Assembly: GCF_021474425.1 (NCBI RefSeq)
Contig: NZ_JAKEIP010000019.1
Span: 1-64,000 of the forward strand
DNA length: 64,000 bases
Reading direction: 5' to 3'
Source: Streptomyces muensis
GTDB lineage: Bacteria; Actinomycetota; Actinomycetes; Streptomycetales; Streptomycetaceae
Positions 38,150 through 46,648 of this stretch are shown one piece after another; within the stretch, counting starts at the first letter, position 1, and each line of letters begins with the position of its first letter. The position numbers and the translations under genes are program-made. The notes beneath the pieces are model-generated. The model was not told the origin of the DNA, did not search any database, and saw nothing but the letters and a program-made list of their open reading frames with translations.

Positions 38150-40360
38150 TCAGAGCAGTGCCTCCGCCGTGACGGGGAGGTCTCGGACACGGCGGCCGGT
38201 GGCGTGGAAGACGGCGTTGACGATGGCGGGGGCCACGCCGACGAGGACGACCTCGCCGAGCCCCTTGACGCCGAGGGGGTTGGCCTCCCGGTCCTCGCCG
38301 TCGAGGTAGACGGCCCGCAGGTCGGGGACGTCGGCGTTGACGGGGACCAGGTAGTCGGCAAGGTCCGCGTTGACGATCCGGCCGTCGCGGTGGTCGGTGA
38401 CCGTCCGTTCCAGCAGGGCCGCTCCGATGCCGCCGACCATGCCGCCGAGGGCCTGGCTCTCGGCGAGTTTCGGGTTGATGATCCGGCCGGCGTCGTACAC
38501 GCCGAGCATCCGCCGCACCCGCACCATGCCCAGCCGTCGGTCGACGGCGACTTCGGCGAACACCGCGCTGTAGGCGTACAGGGCGTGGCGGGGCCGTCCG
38601 GGGGTGTGGGTGCCGAGGGCTTCGAGATGGGTGCGGTCGTTGCGGGTGAGCAGCCGGGCGTAGGTCTCGCCGCGTGCGGGGTCGCTCTTCGCGTACAGCC
38701 GTCCGGCGCGGACCGCCACGTCCTGTGCGTCCACGCCGTACAGCGGGGACTCCTCGTCCCCGACGGCGAGTTCGACGGCGCTGCGGCGCAGTCGGTCGCA
38801 GCCGTCCCGGACGGCGGAGCCGACGACGGCCATGGTGGCGGAGCCGCCGTGCGCGGGGGCCGGTGCCAGCGTGGAGTCGCCGAGCCGGAAGGTCACCTGA
38901 CGCATGGTCAGGCCGAGTGCGTCCGCGGCGATCTGTGTCTGGGAGGTGTAGGTGCCCGGTCCCATGTCGCTGGTCGAGGTCTCGACCAGGGCGGTGCCGT
39001 CGGCGTCGAGTCTGACCCGGGCCTGGCAGGGGGCGCGTCCGCAGTCGTGGACGCCGGCGGCCATGCCCATGCCGATCAGCCAGTCCCCCTCGCGCGTCGA
39101 GCGTGGCCGCGGATCGCGGTGGTGCCAGCCGAACTCGCGGACGCCGACCCGGTAGCACTCGCGCAACCGCCGGGTGGAGAAGGGCGATCCGCCGGCCGGG
39201 TCCTCGTCGGGTTCGTTGCGCAGGCGCAGTTCGACGGGGTCGATGCCGAGCTCGTGAGCCAGCTCGTCCAGCGCGGACTCGATGACGTGGGCGCCGGTGG
39301 TGAACCCGGTTCCGCGCAGGTACGTCGGTGTGTTCACGTCGAGCGCGATCGTCCGGTACGCCTGGCTGACGTGGGGCATGCCGTAGAGGGTCTGTCCCGG
39401 CAGGAGGACGGGTTCGGTGAACTTCTCGTGGCGCGACGTCTCGGCCCGCACGTCGTGGACCATCCCGGTCAGGCGGCCACGCCGGTCGCTGCCGATGCGC
39501 ACGGTGTACTCGTATGCGGGCCGGTAGCCCGTGCCGAAGTACATCTGTCTGCGGGTGAGGGCGAGTTCCACCGGGCGGCGGGTCTCACGCGCGGCGAGGG
39601 CCGCGAGGGTGACGTGCGGCCAGGACCGCAGGCAGCTGCCGAAGCTGCCGCCGACGAACGGCGAGATCACCCGCACCGACTCCGGCGGCAGGCCGAACAC
39701 GCCGGCGAGGTGGTCCCTGGTTCCGATCACCGACTGGGTCTTGTCCCAGACGGTGAGCGTGCCGCCGTCCCAGCGGGCGACGGTGGCGTGCGGCTCCATG
39801 GGGTTGTGGTGGGTGCGGGCGAGCCGGTAGGTCATCTCCATGACCACGGGGGCCGAGTCGATCGCCGCGTCGGCCTCTCCACGGGCGTACGTCTCCGGCT
39901 CGCCGCCCCGCTCGCCGGTCATCCGCGTCGCCGGCTGCCGGCTGTCGTAGCGGACCTCGACGAGGCTCGCGGCGTGCTGGGCGCTCTCCAGGGTGGTGGC
40001 CACGACGACGGCGACCGGCTGACCGAAGAAGCGGACCCGGTCGTCCTGGAACACCCGCAGCGGTTCTCGCTCCGCCGCCCCGCGGTACGGCAGCCCGGGA
40101 GCGTCGAGGTGGCTGATCACCCGCAGCACGCCGGGCTGGGCGAGCGCGGCGCGGGTGTCGATGCCGGTGATACGGCCTCGGCCGACGCCGCTGTCGACGA
40201 CCACCGCGTGCACGGCACCCTCGGGCGCCGGGGGCTCGTCGGGCGTGCTTGTCCGGGTGTGCGGGAAGTCGGCGGCGTACCTGGCCCGGCCGGTGACCTT
40301 CAGCCGGCCGTCCACCCTGGAAAGCGGCGCTCCGACGGCCGCCCGGGTCTGCGGGTTCAC
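38150..40360 (-). CDS. molybdopterin-binding subunit of an aldehyde oxidase/xanthine dehydrogenase
   Basis: The protein has 736 residues from a GTG at 40360 overlapping the preceding stop (GTGA). The fold begins GRLKVTGRARYAADFP. The molybdenum-site stretches are FVGGSFGSCLRSWP, TYLRGTGFTTGAHVIESALDELA and NPLGVKGLGE with the catalytic Glu (about 702). This is the YagR/CoxL-type large subunit. A functional enzyme needs FAD and 2Fe-2S subunits. No FAD subunit is in the window, and the 2Fe-2S gene just upstream is gutted, so the enzyme may be inactive. It lies just upstream of the NRPS promoter region and could belong to either unit. Confidence 0.9.
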   Translation of the reverse strand: MNPQTRAAVGAPLSRVDGRLKVTGRARYAADFPHTRTSTPDEPPAPEGAVHAVVVDSGVGRGRITGIDTRAALAQPGVLRVISHLDAPGLPYRGAAEREPLRVFQDDRVRFFGQPVAVVVATTLESAQHAASLVEVRYDSRQPATRMTGERGGEPETYARGEADAAIDSAPVVMEMTYRLARTHHNPMEPHATVARWDGGTLTVWDKTQSVIGTRDHLAGVFGLPPESVRVISPFVGGSFGSCLRSWPHVTLAALAARETRRPVELALTRRQMYFGTGYRPAYEYTVRIGSDRRGRLTGMVHDVRAETSRHEKFTEPVLLPGQTLYGMPHVSQAYRTIALDVNTPTYLRGTGFTTGAHVIESALDELAHELGIDPVELRLRNEPDEDPAGGSPFSTRRLRECYRVGVREFGWHHRDPRPRSTREGDWLIGMGMAAGVHDCGRAPCQARVRLDADGTALVETSTSDMGPGTYTSQTQIAADALGLTMRQVTFRLGDSTLAPAPAHGGSATMAVVGSAVRDGCDRLRRSAVELAVGDEESPLYGVDAQDVAVRAGRLYAKSDPARGETYARLLTRNDRTHLEALGTHTPGRPRHALYAYSAVFAEVAVDRRLGMVRVRRMLGVYDAGRIINPKLAESQALGGMVGGIGAALLERTVTDHRDGRIVNADLADYLVPVNADVPDLRAVYLDGEDREANPLGVKGLGEVVLVGVAPAIVNAVFHATGRRVRDLPVTAEALL

Positions 40361-40533
40361 TCGCCGGCCACGGCCTGCTCGACGGCCCGCACGATGTTCA
40401 CGTTGCAGCCGCGGCGGCAGAGGTCGCCGCTCGTCCACTCCCGGATCTCCGCCGGTGACGCCCCGCCCACAATGCTGGTCGACGCGATGAACGCCCGCCG
40501 CGTGGTACGGGAAACGACCTCTTCACGTGCCAT
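40357..40533 (-). pseudogene. remnant of the 2Fe-2S subunit gene
   Basis: The frame gives 58 residues. The N-terminal 24 (MAREEVVSRTTRRAFIASTS) look like the twin-arginine leader of a YagT-type iron-sulfur subunit. The C-terminal part (PAEIREWTSGDLCRRGCNVN followed by IVRAVEQA) is the end of the same family. About 130-140 residues between them, holding the first cluster and most of the second, are missing in frame. The normally invariant CRCG is CRRG, losing a ligand. It still ends in a GTGA overlap with the molybdenum subunit. It is a clean internal deletion that cannot bind its clusters. Confidence 0.75.
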
Positions 40534-40605
40534 GCGGCGAGTATGGCAGTTTGTGGTGTTCGCCCCCGGTCAGCGGCCGCGCGTGCCGCTGCTCTCGGGG
40601 GTACG

Positions 40606-42099
40606 TCATGTGCCCGCCAGCGGGTTCGGCAGCGGACGGTAGCGGGCGTCCGCGCCGTCGGCGTTGGTCCAGCGCAGGAGCAGGTTCGTCTTGCCGGGGA
40701 GGGTGGGCGCGGTGAGCAGGCCGGCGATCTCGGGGAGGTCGTGGCGGGCGAGTTCGCGGCGTACGGCTGGCCAGGGGTCCAGGGCCGGGTGGCGTTCGAG
40801 GAGTGCTTCGGCGATCTCCACGAGGTGGTTGACGACCAGGCAGTACACCAGCCGCTGCCAGCCGGCCGCCCGGGACACCTCCGGCAGCAGCTTCACGCCC
40901 TCGGCGTCCCGGAAGACGGCCCGCACGGGTGTGCCCTCGCCGTCGACGGCGACCAGCGTGTTCTGGAGGTGCGCTTCGAGGACGACGCCGTACCGGTCGA
41001 AGGCCGCGAGGGCGGGCGGCACGACCACACCGAGGTACGCCTCCCACCAGGTGGCCGGGTCCGTGGCGGTGTCGAGCGGGTTGCCCTCGAAGCCCTCCAC
41101 CAGGGCGGCGGCGAGCAGCGGGGTCGTGCCGGGCGGCAGCCGGTCGTGGAAGCCGTCGCGGACCAGGACGGCGAGTTCCTCGAAGGCGAAGTCGGCGGTG
41201 CGGTAGCCGCGGTCGCTCAGCCAGGCCGCCGGGCCGGTGGCGAGGGCGGCCGTGGCCGCGGCGTCGGTGCGGCGCAGCTTCAGCAGGTCGTGGCGCCACA
41301 GCCGGCGGATGTCGTTGGTGATCCGCACGTCGAGGCTGAACTTCAGGAACAGGTCGCGCTCGGGGGCGTAGAGCGTGCGGATCGCGGCCGTGGGCCAGGC
41401 GTCAAAGCCGGTCGTGCCGAGCGGGATCAGCCGGCCGTCGGCGAAGGCGGGTGCGAGGTCCACGAGGTCGAGCTGCCAGGGGTGGGCGGGCAGCAGCCGA
41501 TAGCCGGGCGGGGCGTCGCCGAGCGCGTCCAGGGCGGTGGTGTCGCCCTCCTCGACGACCGCGTCCTCGCGCAGGCCGAGCAGCGTCAGCGGGAAGCGGG
41601 CGTGTGCCTCGGGGGCGTACGGCAGCCAGGCGGCGACCGGGCCGCCGCCGCGTGCCTTGGGGGCGGGGTGGTAGGGGTGGCCGGTGAGCAGGCACTGCTC
41701 CGAGCGCAGGTAGGGGTCGTCCGGCGCGGTGGCACGCGCGCGTGCCGTCAGCAGCGCGGCCACCGCGTCGCGGCTGTCGATCATCTCGGTGGGCAGTTCG
41801 TGGTTGGACAGACCGGTGTGGCGGCGCAGCTCGTCGGCCACGAGCTTGACCAGTTCGGCGTGCGCCACGCGCCGCCAGGTGCCGTCCGCGCGGACCTCGG
41901 GCTCGGCCGGCCGCCGTCCGCCGCGGACCCTCAGCAGACGGCCCGATCCGGGCAGCCGGTACACGGGACGTCCGTCGGAGACACCGTGGGGTTCGGCCAC
42001 CTCGCGCAGCAGGCAGTTCAGCAGGGGCGCGACCGCGTGGGCGTCGGCGCGGTCCGCTACGTCGGCGGCGGGTGGCGGGGTGAGGTGCACGCGATCCAC
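40606..42099 (-). CDS. NIS siderophore synthetase (IucA/IucC family) 1
   Basis: The protein has 497 residues. IucA/IucC motifs are LPAHPWQLDL, KFSLDVRITNDIRRL (nucleotide and citrate contacts), YGVVLEAHLQNTLV, VFRDAEGV, and a ferric-reductase-like C-terminal tail PGKTNLLLRWTN. It condenses citrate or another dicarboxylate with an amine or alcohol using ATP. A GTG at 42099 or 42090 starts it, with only a weak ribosome site. It is divergent from a second synthetase at 42243. No amine-forming, monooxygenase or iron-transport genes accompany the pair, so the siderophore cannot be named. Confidence 0.93.
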   Translation of the reverse strand: MDRVHLTPPPAADVADRADAHAVAPLLNCLLREVAEPHGVSDGRPVYRLPGSGRLLRVRGGRRPAEPEVRADGTWRRVAHAELVKLVADELRRHTGLSNHELPTEMIDSRDAVAALLTARARATAPDDPYLRSEQCLLTGHPYHPAPKARGGGPVAAWLPYAPEAHARFPLTLLGLREDAVVEEGDTTALDALGDAPPGYRLLPAHPWQLDLVDLAPAFADGRLIPLGTTGFDAWPTAAIRTLYAPERDLFLKFSLDVRITNDIRRLWRHDLLKLRRTDAAATAALATGPAAWLSDRGYRTADFAFEELAVLVRDGFHDRLPPGTTPLLAAALVEGFEGNPLDTATDPATWWEAYLGVVVPPALAAFDRYGVVLEAHLQNTLVAVDGEGTPVRAVFRDAEGVKLLPEVSRAAGWQRLVYCLVVNHLVEIAEALLERHPALDPWPAVRRELARHDLPEIAGLLTAPTLPGKTNLLLRWTNADGADARYRPLPNPLAGT

Positions 42100-42106
42100 T
42101 CGTTTT

Positions 42107-42171
42107 CTACGGTCCGTTTCCGGACGGTCTCTGCAAGTGCGTTCAGGACGGTCGCTACGGTCCGTTCCCGG
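42107..42171. promoter_or_regulatory. direct repeats between divergent siderophore synthetases
   Basis: CTACGGTCCGTTTCCGG (42107-42123) and CTACGGTCCGTTCCCGG (42155-42171) are 17-base direct repeats with one difference, starting 48 bases apart. The first extends into an inverted repeat GTCCG-TTTC-CGGAC (42112-42125), and GGACGGTC occurs again at 42146-42153. No TTAGG/CCTAA-type iron box is seen. The repeats could be sites for a non-canonical regulator of both genes. Confidence 0.5.
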
Positions 42172-42242
42172 CGGGAAGACGATCAGTATGTCTGTCGTCG
42201 GCGCCTGGCCCGACGTCCTACTCGTACCCGAGGAGCCCGCCC

Positions 42243-43757
42243 GTGCACCGTCCCCCCAGCGCCGAGGCCGAGGTCGCCGCAGAACTGGCCGACGTTCGCC
42301 CCGGACTCGCGTCGCGGTACACCGCCGAGCTCCCCGGGGCCCGGGCGGCCGTCCTGACCCGGCTGTGGCGTGCCCTGGCGCACGAGCCGCTGCCCTGGAT
42401 CGCCCGGCGTGAGCGCGGCCGGGAGGGCCTCACCCTGCGTCTTTCGGACGGCCGCCGGCTGCACGGCCCGCACGCGGACCCGTACGCCACCGCCGCGTAC
42501 GTCAGCGCCGTGCGACTCGACCGGGTGTCGTACGACGATCCGGCCCGGCTGCTGACCGACCTGGCCGTGCCGCACGGGACGGCGTTCGCCGCCGAACTCG
42601 GCCACAGCGTCGCCTCGTTGGCACTGTCACGGGCCGGGCGGGGCGCTCACCCGAAGGAGTGGCCGGGGCGGGACTGGGAGTGGGAGCAGCGGGTCGTCGA
42701 CGGACATCCGTTCCATCCCAACTGCCGTTCCCGGCCCGGGTTCTCGGTCGCCGAGCAGCTGGCGTACGGGCCCGAGCACCGGCCGGTGGTGACGCTGGGG
42801 CTGGTGCCGGTGCGGGCGGACGAGTGCCTGGTGACGGGCGGGTGGCCGGAGGAGATGCGGGACGGGGAGCGGCTGCTGATCCCGGTGCATCCCTGGCAGG
42901 CCGAGCATGTGCTCAAGCGGCCCTACGACCCCTGCGGCGACGGACTGGCCGCGCATCCGCTGATGTCCCTGCGCACCCTCGCCCTGTCCGACGGACCGCA
43001 CGTCAAGACGGCGTTGAGCGCCCGGCTGACGTCCTCGGTGCGGGACATCTCGGTGTACTCGATCTCCCTGTCGGCGACCCTGTCCGAGTTCGCGGAGACA
43101 CTGGCGGCGCGGACGGACGGGTTGCTGCACATGACCCGCACCCTGGGGGCCGCGACGGCCGACTCGCCCGATCTGGCAGCCGTGCTGCGCGAGTCGCCGC
43201 AGGAGTACGCGGGGCCGGGCGAGCGGGTCGTACCGGTGGCCGCGCTCGCCACCACCGAGTTGCCCGAGTCGCGGGCGTGGCTGGCCGAGTTCACGCGTCT
43301 GGCGCTCACCGTGGGGCTGCGGCTGCTGGAGTCGGGGGTGGCGCTGGAGGCGCACGGCCAGAACCTGCTCGTGGTGCTGTCGGCGGACGGCTCTCCGGTG
43401 CGGCTGGTCTACCGCGATCTCGCCGACATCCGGGTCAGCCCGGCCCGTCTTGCCCGGCACGGCATCCCGGTGCCGGAGCTGACCGGCCGGATCGTCACGG
43501 ACGACGTGCCGACCCTGCGCCGCAAGCTGTTCGGCTCGCTGGTGGCCGGGGCGCTCGCGGGTACGGCGGGTTCGGGCGCGGCGTTGCGCGGGGCGCTGAA
43601 GGCGGTCGTAGGGGAGCTGCCGGCCACCGTGGATCTCGCCGCGCTGCGCGACGAGCCGCTGCCGACGAAGGCGCTGTCGCTGATGCGGCTGTCGCCGGGC
43701 ACGCCCGGGGACCAGTGGGCTCGGCTGCCCAATCCGTTGGTCGCCGAGGTGTTCTGA
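42243..43757 (+). CDS. NIS siderophore synthetase (IucA/IucC family) 2
   Basis: The protein has 504 residues and a GTG start 12 bases after CGAGGAG. Motifs are LLIPVHPWQAEHVL, KTALSARLTSSVRDIS, GVALEAHGQNLLV and LVYRDLADIRVSP, with a C-terminal LSLMRLSPG. It is only distantly similar to the divergent synthetase, so the two probably catalyse different condensation steps of one pathway. The 143-base shared promoter region lacks a recognisable iron box. Confidence 0.92.
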   Translation: MHRPPSAEAEVAAELADVRPGLASRYTAELPGARAAVLTRLWRALAHEPLPWIARRERGREGLTLRLSDGRRLHGPHADPYATAAYVSAVRLDRVSYDDPARLLTDLAVPHGTAFAAELGHSVASLALSRAGRGAHPKEWPGRDWEWEQRVVDGHPFHPNCRSRPGFSVAEQLAYGPEHRPVVTLGLVPVRADECLVTGGWPEEMRDGERLLIPVHPWQAEHVLKRPYDPCGDGLAAHPLMSLRTLALSDGPHVKTALSARLTSSVRDISVYSISLSATLSEFAETLAARTDGLLHMTRTLGAATADSPDLAAVLRESPQEYAGPGERVVPVAALATTELPESRAWLAEFTRLALTVGLRLLESGVALEAHGQNLLVVLSADGSPVRLVYRDLADIRVSPARLARHGIPVPELTGRIVTDDVPTLRRKLFGSLVAGALAGTAGSGAALRGALKAVVGELPATVDLAALRDEPLPTKALSLMRLSPGTPGDQWARLPNPLVAEVF

Positions 43758-43824
43758 CCGTGGTTCGGGCAGCTGTTCCGGACCCGTTTTGAAGCGTGAC
43801 ACCTCTGATCAATAAGATCCGCCG

Positions 43825-45093
43825 ATGATCAGAACACAACGGCTGGCGGTCGGGGTCTGTGCCCTGCTCGCCGCGCTCACGGCCGGGATAGCCTTCCCGG
43901 CCGGGGCGAGCGCCGACGAGACCACCGCCACCGCTCCGAAGGTCGATCTGGTGATCGACGTCAGCGGTTCGATGCGGGCGAAGGACATCGACGGCCAGTC
44001 GCGGATGGCCGCGGCGAAGCAGGCCTTCAACGAGGTGCTGGACGCCACCCCCGAGGAGGTCCGGCTCGGTATCCGCACCCTCGGCGCCAACTACCCGGGC
44101 GACGACCGCAAGACGGGCTGCAAGGACACCGCGCAGCTCTACCCGGTCGGCCCGCTGGACCGCACCGAGGCCAAGACGGCGGTGGCGACCCTGACGCCCA
44201 CCGGCTGGACGCCGATCGGTCCCGCGCTGCTGAAGGCGGCCGAGGATCTGGACGGCGGCGAGGGCTCCAAGCGCATCGTGCTGATCAGCGACGGCGAGGA
44301 CACCTGCGCCCCGCTCGACCCGTGCGAGGTGGCCCGCGAGATCGCCGCCAAGGGCATCGGCCTGACCATCGACACCCTCGGCCTGGTCCCCAACACCAAG
44401 CTGCGGCAGCAGCTCAGCTGCATCGCCGAGGCGACCGGCGGCACCTTCACCTCGGTCGAGCACACCGACGAACTCGCCGACAAGGTCAACCAGTTGGTGG
44501 ACCGGGCGGCCGATCCGGTGGTGACACCGGTCGCGACGACGGGCGCCGACCAGTGCGCGAAGGCGCCGATGCTGCAGTCAGGTCTGTACACCGACCGCGA
44601 GGAGTTCGGGCAGCAGCGCTGGTACCGCGTGAACGTCCCGGACGGCCATGAACTGCGCGCCTCCGTGAGCGCGGCGGCCGACCGCCAGGTGAACCCCTCG
44701 TACGGGCTGCTGCTGCGCGCGACGACCGAGCGCGGCCGGGAGATCGTCCGCGGCGAGGCGGCCGGCAACGGCCGTACCGATGTGATCTCGACGGGCCTGC
44801 GCTACCCGAAGGCCGAGCGGGAGGACGTGGAGGGCGAGGTCGCGCCCGAGACGGTGTGCCTCCAGGTCACGCACTCCTTCTCGGCGGCGAGCGGGGTGAA
44901 AACCACACCCGGTCTGCCGCTGGAGCTGACGGTCGACGTCGTGGAAGGACCGTCGGCGGCGAGCGACGTGGCCGCCTTCGGTCTCGGGCGCGGCTGGTGG
45001 CTGCTCGGCGCGCTGATCCTCGCCGGCTTCCTCGCCGGTCTCGTCTGGGGCTGGCTGTCGCGCTGGCGGGTCGCGGTCTGGAGGACCAACTGA
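43825..45093 (+). CDS. exported VWA-domain protein with C-terminal membrane anchor
   Basis: The protein has 422 residues. A signal peptide (1 to about 30, ending SADE) is followed by a von Willebrand A domain with a complete MIDAS: DVSGSM (45-50), the T/S segment TPIGPAL, and ISDGEDTC. A second beta-rich domain (about 230-385) follows, and a C-terminal transmembrane segment WWLLGALILAGFLAGLVWGW. Six or more cysteines suggest disulfides outside the cell. It probably mediates metal-dependent protein contacts at the cell surface. Its stop overlaps the start of the next gene (TGATG), so the two are coupled and may form a complex. Confidence 0.9.
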   Translation: MIRTQRLAVGVCALLAALTAGIAFPAGASADETTATAPKVDLVIDVSGSMRAKDIDGQSRMAAAKQAFNEVLDATPEEVRLGIRTLGANYPGDDRKTGCKDTAQLYPVGPLDRTEAKTAVATLTPTGWTPIGPALLKAAEDLDGGEGSKRIVLISDGEDTCAPLDPCEVAREIAAKGIGLTIDTLGLVPNTKLRQQLSCIAEATGGTFTSVEHTDELADKVNQLVDRAADPVVTPVATTGADQCAKAPMLQSGLYTDREEFGQQRWYRVNVPDGHELRASVSAAADRQVNPSYGLLLRATTERGREIVRGEAAGNGRTDVISTGLRYPKAEREDVEGEVAPETVCLQVTHSFSAASGVKTTPGLPLELTVDVVEGPSAASDVAAFGLGRGWWLLGALILAGFLAGLVWGWLSRWRVAVWRTN

Positions 45094-45896
45094 TGCGGAT
45101 CACACGAGTGTTGAGCGCGACCGCGCTGATGTTCGGGCTTGCGGTCGCCCCGGCCGTCGCCGACTCCTCGCCGTCGCCGAGCGCCTCCCAGGACGGTGAC
45201 GCGCCGACACAGGCCGGCACCTCCTTCCGTACGGCGACCGAGATCGAGCAGGGGCAGACGGCCACCGCGGGCGCCTCCACCGGCGACTACCTGTACTGGT
45301 CGTTCCCGGCGGACGCCGGACAGCGCCCCACCGTCAAGGCGACGGTGAAGCTGCCGGACACGCACGCCGCCGAGAGCTGGCAGATCGACGTGTACGACGG
45401 TCTGCGGCGCCGGCAGGCCTGCCAGTACGGGGCGCAGACGCGCACCGCGGCGGCCGGTGCCGCCTCAGTGGAGCTGACCTGTGTGCTGCGCACCGTCCGG
45501 GCCTGGTCGGAGCAGTGGGCGAACGACCCGCTGCCGGGCACGTACTACATCCGGCTGACGGTCGTGGACGTCCCCACCTCCGACCTCGGCCTGCCGGTGG
45601 ACGCCTCGGTCCGGGTCGACTCGAAGGACATCGGCGGTTCGGCGGCGGTGGACGGCTCGCTGGCGGAGCCCCTCGTGCCGGGTGTCGCGGTCAAGTCGCC
45701 GGAGGATGAGGAGAGTTCGTCGGCGTCGGCGGTGCTGTCCAGCATCGAGCCCGAGGACGGCTGGGCTTCCGGCTGGTGGTCCGACCGGTGGGTGTGGACG
45801 GCGATCGGCGGTGCGCTGGCCGCGCTGGCGGGTGTCGGCGGGTATGCGCTGACGCGCGGGTCGGGGCGGCCGAGGCAGGTGCCGCCGGGCGCCTGA
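45093..45896 (+). CDS. exported membrane-anchored protein partnering the VWA protein
   Basis: The protein has 267 residues. A signal peptide (1 to about 23, AVAPAVADS) is followed by a low-complexity Ser/Pro/Ala linker. A beta-rich domain of about 150 residues follows, with FPADAGQRPTVKATVKLP and a Cys pair flanking SVELT. A C-terminal transmembrane helix (WTAIGGALAALAGVGGYAL) and a short basic tail end it. No enzyme motif is visible. The domain resembles the non-VWA part of the upstream protein, with which it is translationally coupled. Confidence 0.8.
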   Translation: MRITRVLSATALMFGLAVAPAVADSSPSPSASQDGDAPTQAGTSFRTATEIEQGQTATAGASTGDYLYWSFPADAGQRPTVKATVKLPDTHAAESWQIDVYDGLRRRQACQYGAQTRTAAAGAASVELTCVLRTVRAWSEQWANDPLPGTYYIRLTVVDVPTSDLGLPVDASVRVDSKDIGGSAAVDGSLAEPLVPGVAVKSPEDEESSSASAVLSSIEPEDGWASGWWSDRWVWTAIGGALAALAGVGGYALTRGSGRPRQVPPGA

Positions 45897-45907
45897 CGCA
45901 TCGCCAG

Positions 45908-45936
45908 AAGGGGCTCACCGCACCGGTGGGCCCCTT
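45908..45936. terminator. terminator between convergent transcription units
   Basis: AAGGGGC (45908-45914) pairs with GCCCCTT (45930-45936), and inner CACCG (45916-45920) pairs with CGGTG (45924-45928) around a three-base loop. It lies between the end of the VWA operon and the end of the hxlR-type gene. Confidence 0.6.
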
Positions 45937-46562
45937 CACCCTTCCCTGAGCGCCTTGGCGAGCGTGCCCTCGCCGGTCACCTCGATACGGCCGCCCCGTA
46001 CGGCGTCGGTCACGCTCAACTCCCCGCGGGCGACGGCCTCGCACGTCCCGGAGTCCAGGACCAGTCGCGCGTCGGGCTCCCCGGAGGCGGGCCCGTCGCC
46101 GTAGACCGGGCCGTCCTCGGCGCCGACGTACAGATGGAAGTCGCCCTCCTCCAGCCGGACTTCGACCAGCCCCTCCCCCTCCAGCGCCCGCAGCAGCGGC
46201 AGCGCGAACCAGTGCGCGCGCACCGCGTCGGTGGGGCGCCGCTCGCCGAGTTCGGCCTGTCCCCACTCCCCAAGCGCCTGGAGCACGGGCAGCAACTCCC
46301 GGCCGCGCGGGGTGAGTTCGTAGACGTAGGCCGCTCCGGGCGGCGGCAGCCGGCGCCGGGTGCTGATGCCCTCCCGCTCCATGTCCTTCAGCCGTGACGC
46401 GAGTACGTCCGTGCTGACACCGGGCAGGTCCGCGTGGAGGTCGGTGTAACGACGCGCGCCGGCCAGCAGCTCCCGGACGATCAGCAGGGTCCAGCGGTCG
46501 CCGACGAGGTCGAGCGCCCGGGCGGCGGAACAGTACTGGTCGTAGCTTCGGCGAGGTGACAT
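45936..46562 (-). CDS. HxlR/MarR-like winged-helix regulator
   Basis: From the ATG at 46562 the product is 208 residues. An alternative start is at 46580. The N-terminal 100 residues are a clear HxlR domain: CSAARALDLVGDRWTLLIVRELLAGARRYTDL, then LASRLKDMEREGI and PPGAAYVYELTPRGREL. A C-terminal domain of about 90 residues (SCP2-like pattern, LRLEEGDFHLYVGAEDG then GTCEAVARGELSVTDAV) probably binds a hydrophobic ligand. It is divergent from an aminotransferase. Twin TTGG-N5-CCAA repeats between them are likely its operators. Confidence 0.88.
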   Translation of the reverse strand: MSPRRSYDQYCSAARALDLVGDRWTLLIVRELLAGARRYTDLHADLPGVSTDVLASRLKDMEREGISTRRRLPPPGAAYVYELTPRGRELLPVLQALGEWGQAELGERRPTDAVRAHWFALPLLRALEGEGLVEVRLEEGDFHLYVGAEDGPVYGDGPASGEPDARLVLDSGTCEAVARGELSVTDAVRGGRIEVTGEGTLAKALREG

Positions 46563-46584
46563 GCGACGCAGTCTAGACATGTTG

Positions 46585-46619
46585 TTGGACTTTCCAAGCT
46601 CGAACTTGGTAAAACCAAG
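46585..46619. promoter_or_regulatory. twin operators for the HxlR-type regulator
   Basis: TTGGA-CTT-TCCAA (46585-46597) and CTTGGT-AAA-ACCAAG (46605-46619) are both perfect inverted repeats of form TTGG-N5-CCAA. Their centres are 21 bases apart, two helical turns. They lie between the divergent regulator (start 46562) and the aminotransferase (start 46649), upstream of the latter by about 30 bases. Confidence 0.7.
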
Positions 46620-46648
46620 CAACACACGAAACCGGAGGGCGAGCACGC

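Noticed and set aside
38204..40642. An 812-codon plus-strand frame opposite the molybdenum subunit
   Set aside because: It is a shadow of the minus-strand gene. The real gene has the complete Mo-binding motifs.
42107..42171. Iron-box (IdeR/DmdR-type) operator
   Set aside because: The repeats have CTACGGTCCGTT sequence and no TTAGGTTAGGCTAACCTAA-like palindrome.
42100..42242. CRISPR-like repeats
   Set aside because: Only two copies of a 17-base repeat with no spacer series and no cas genes.
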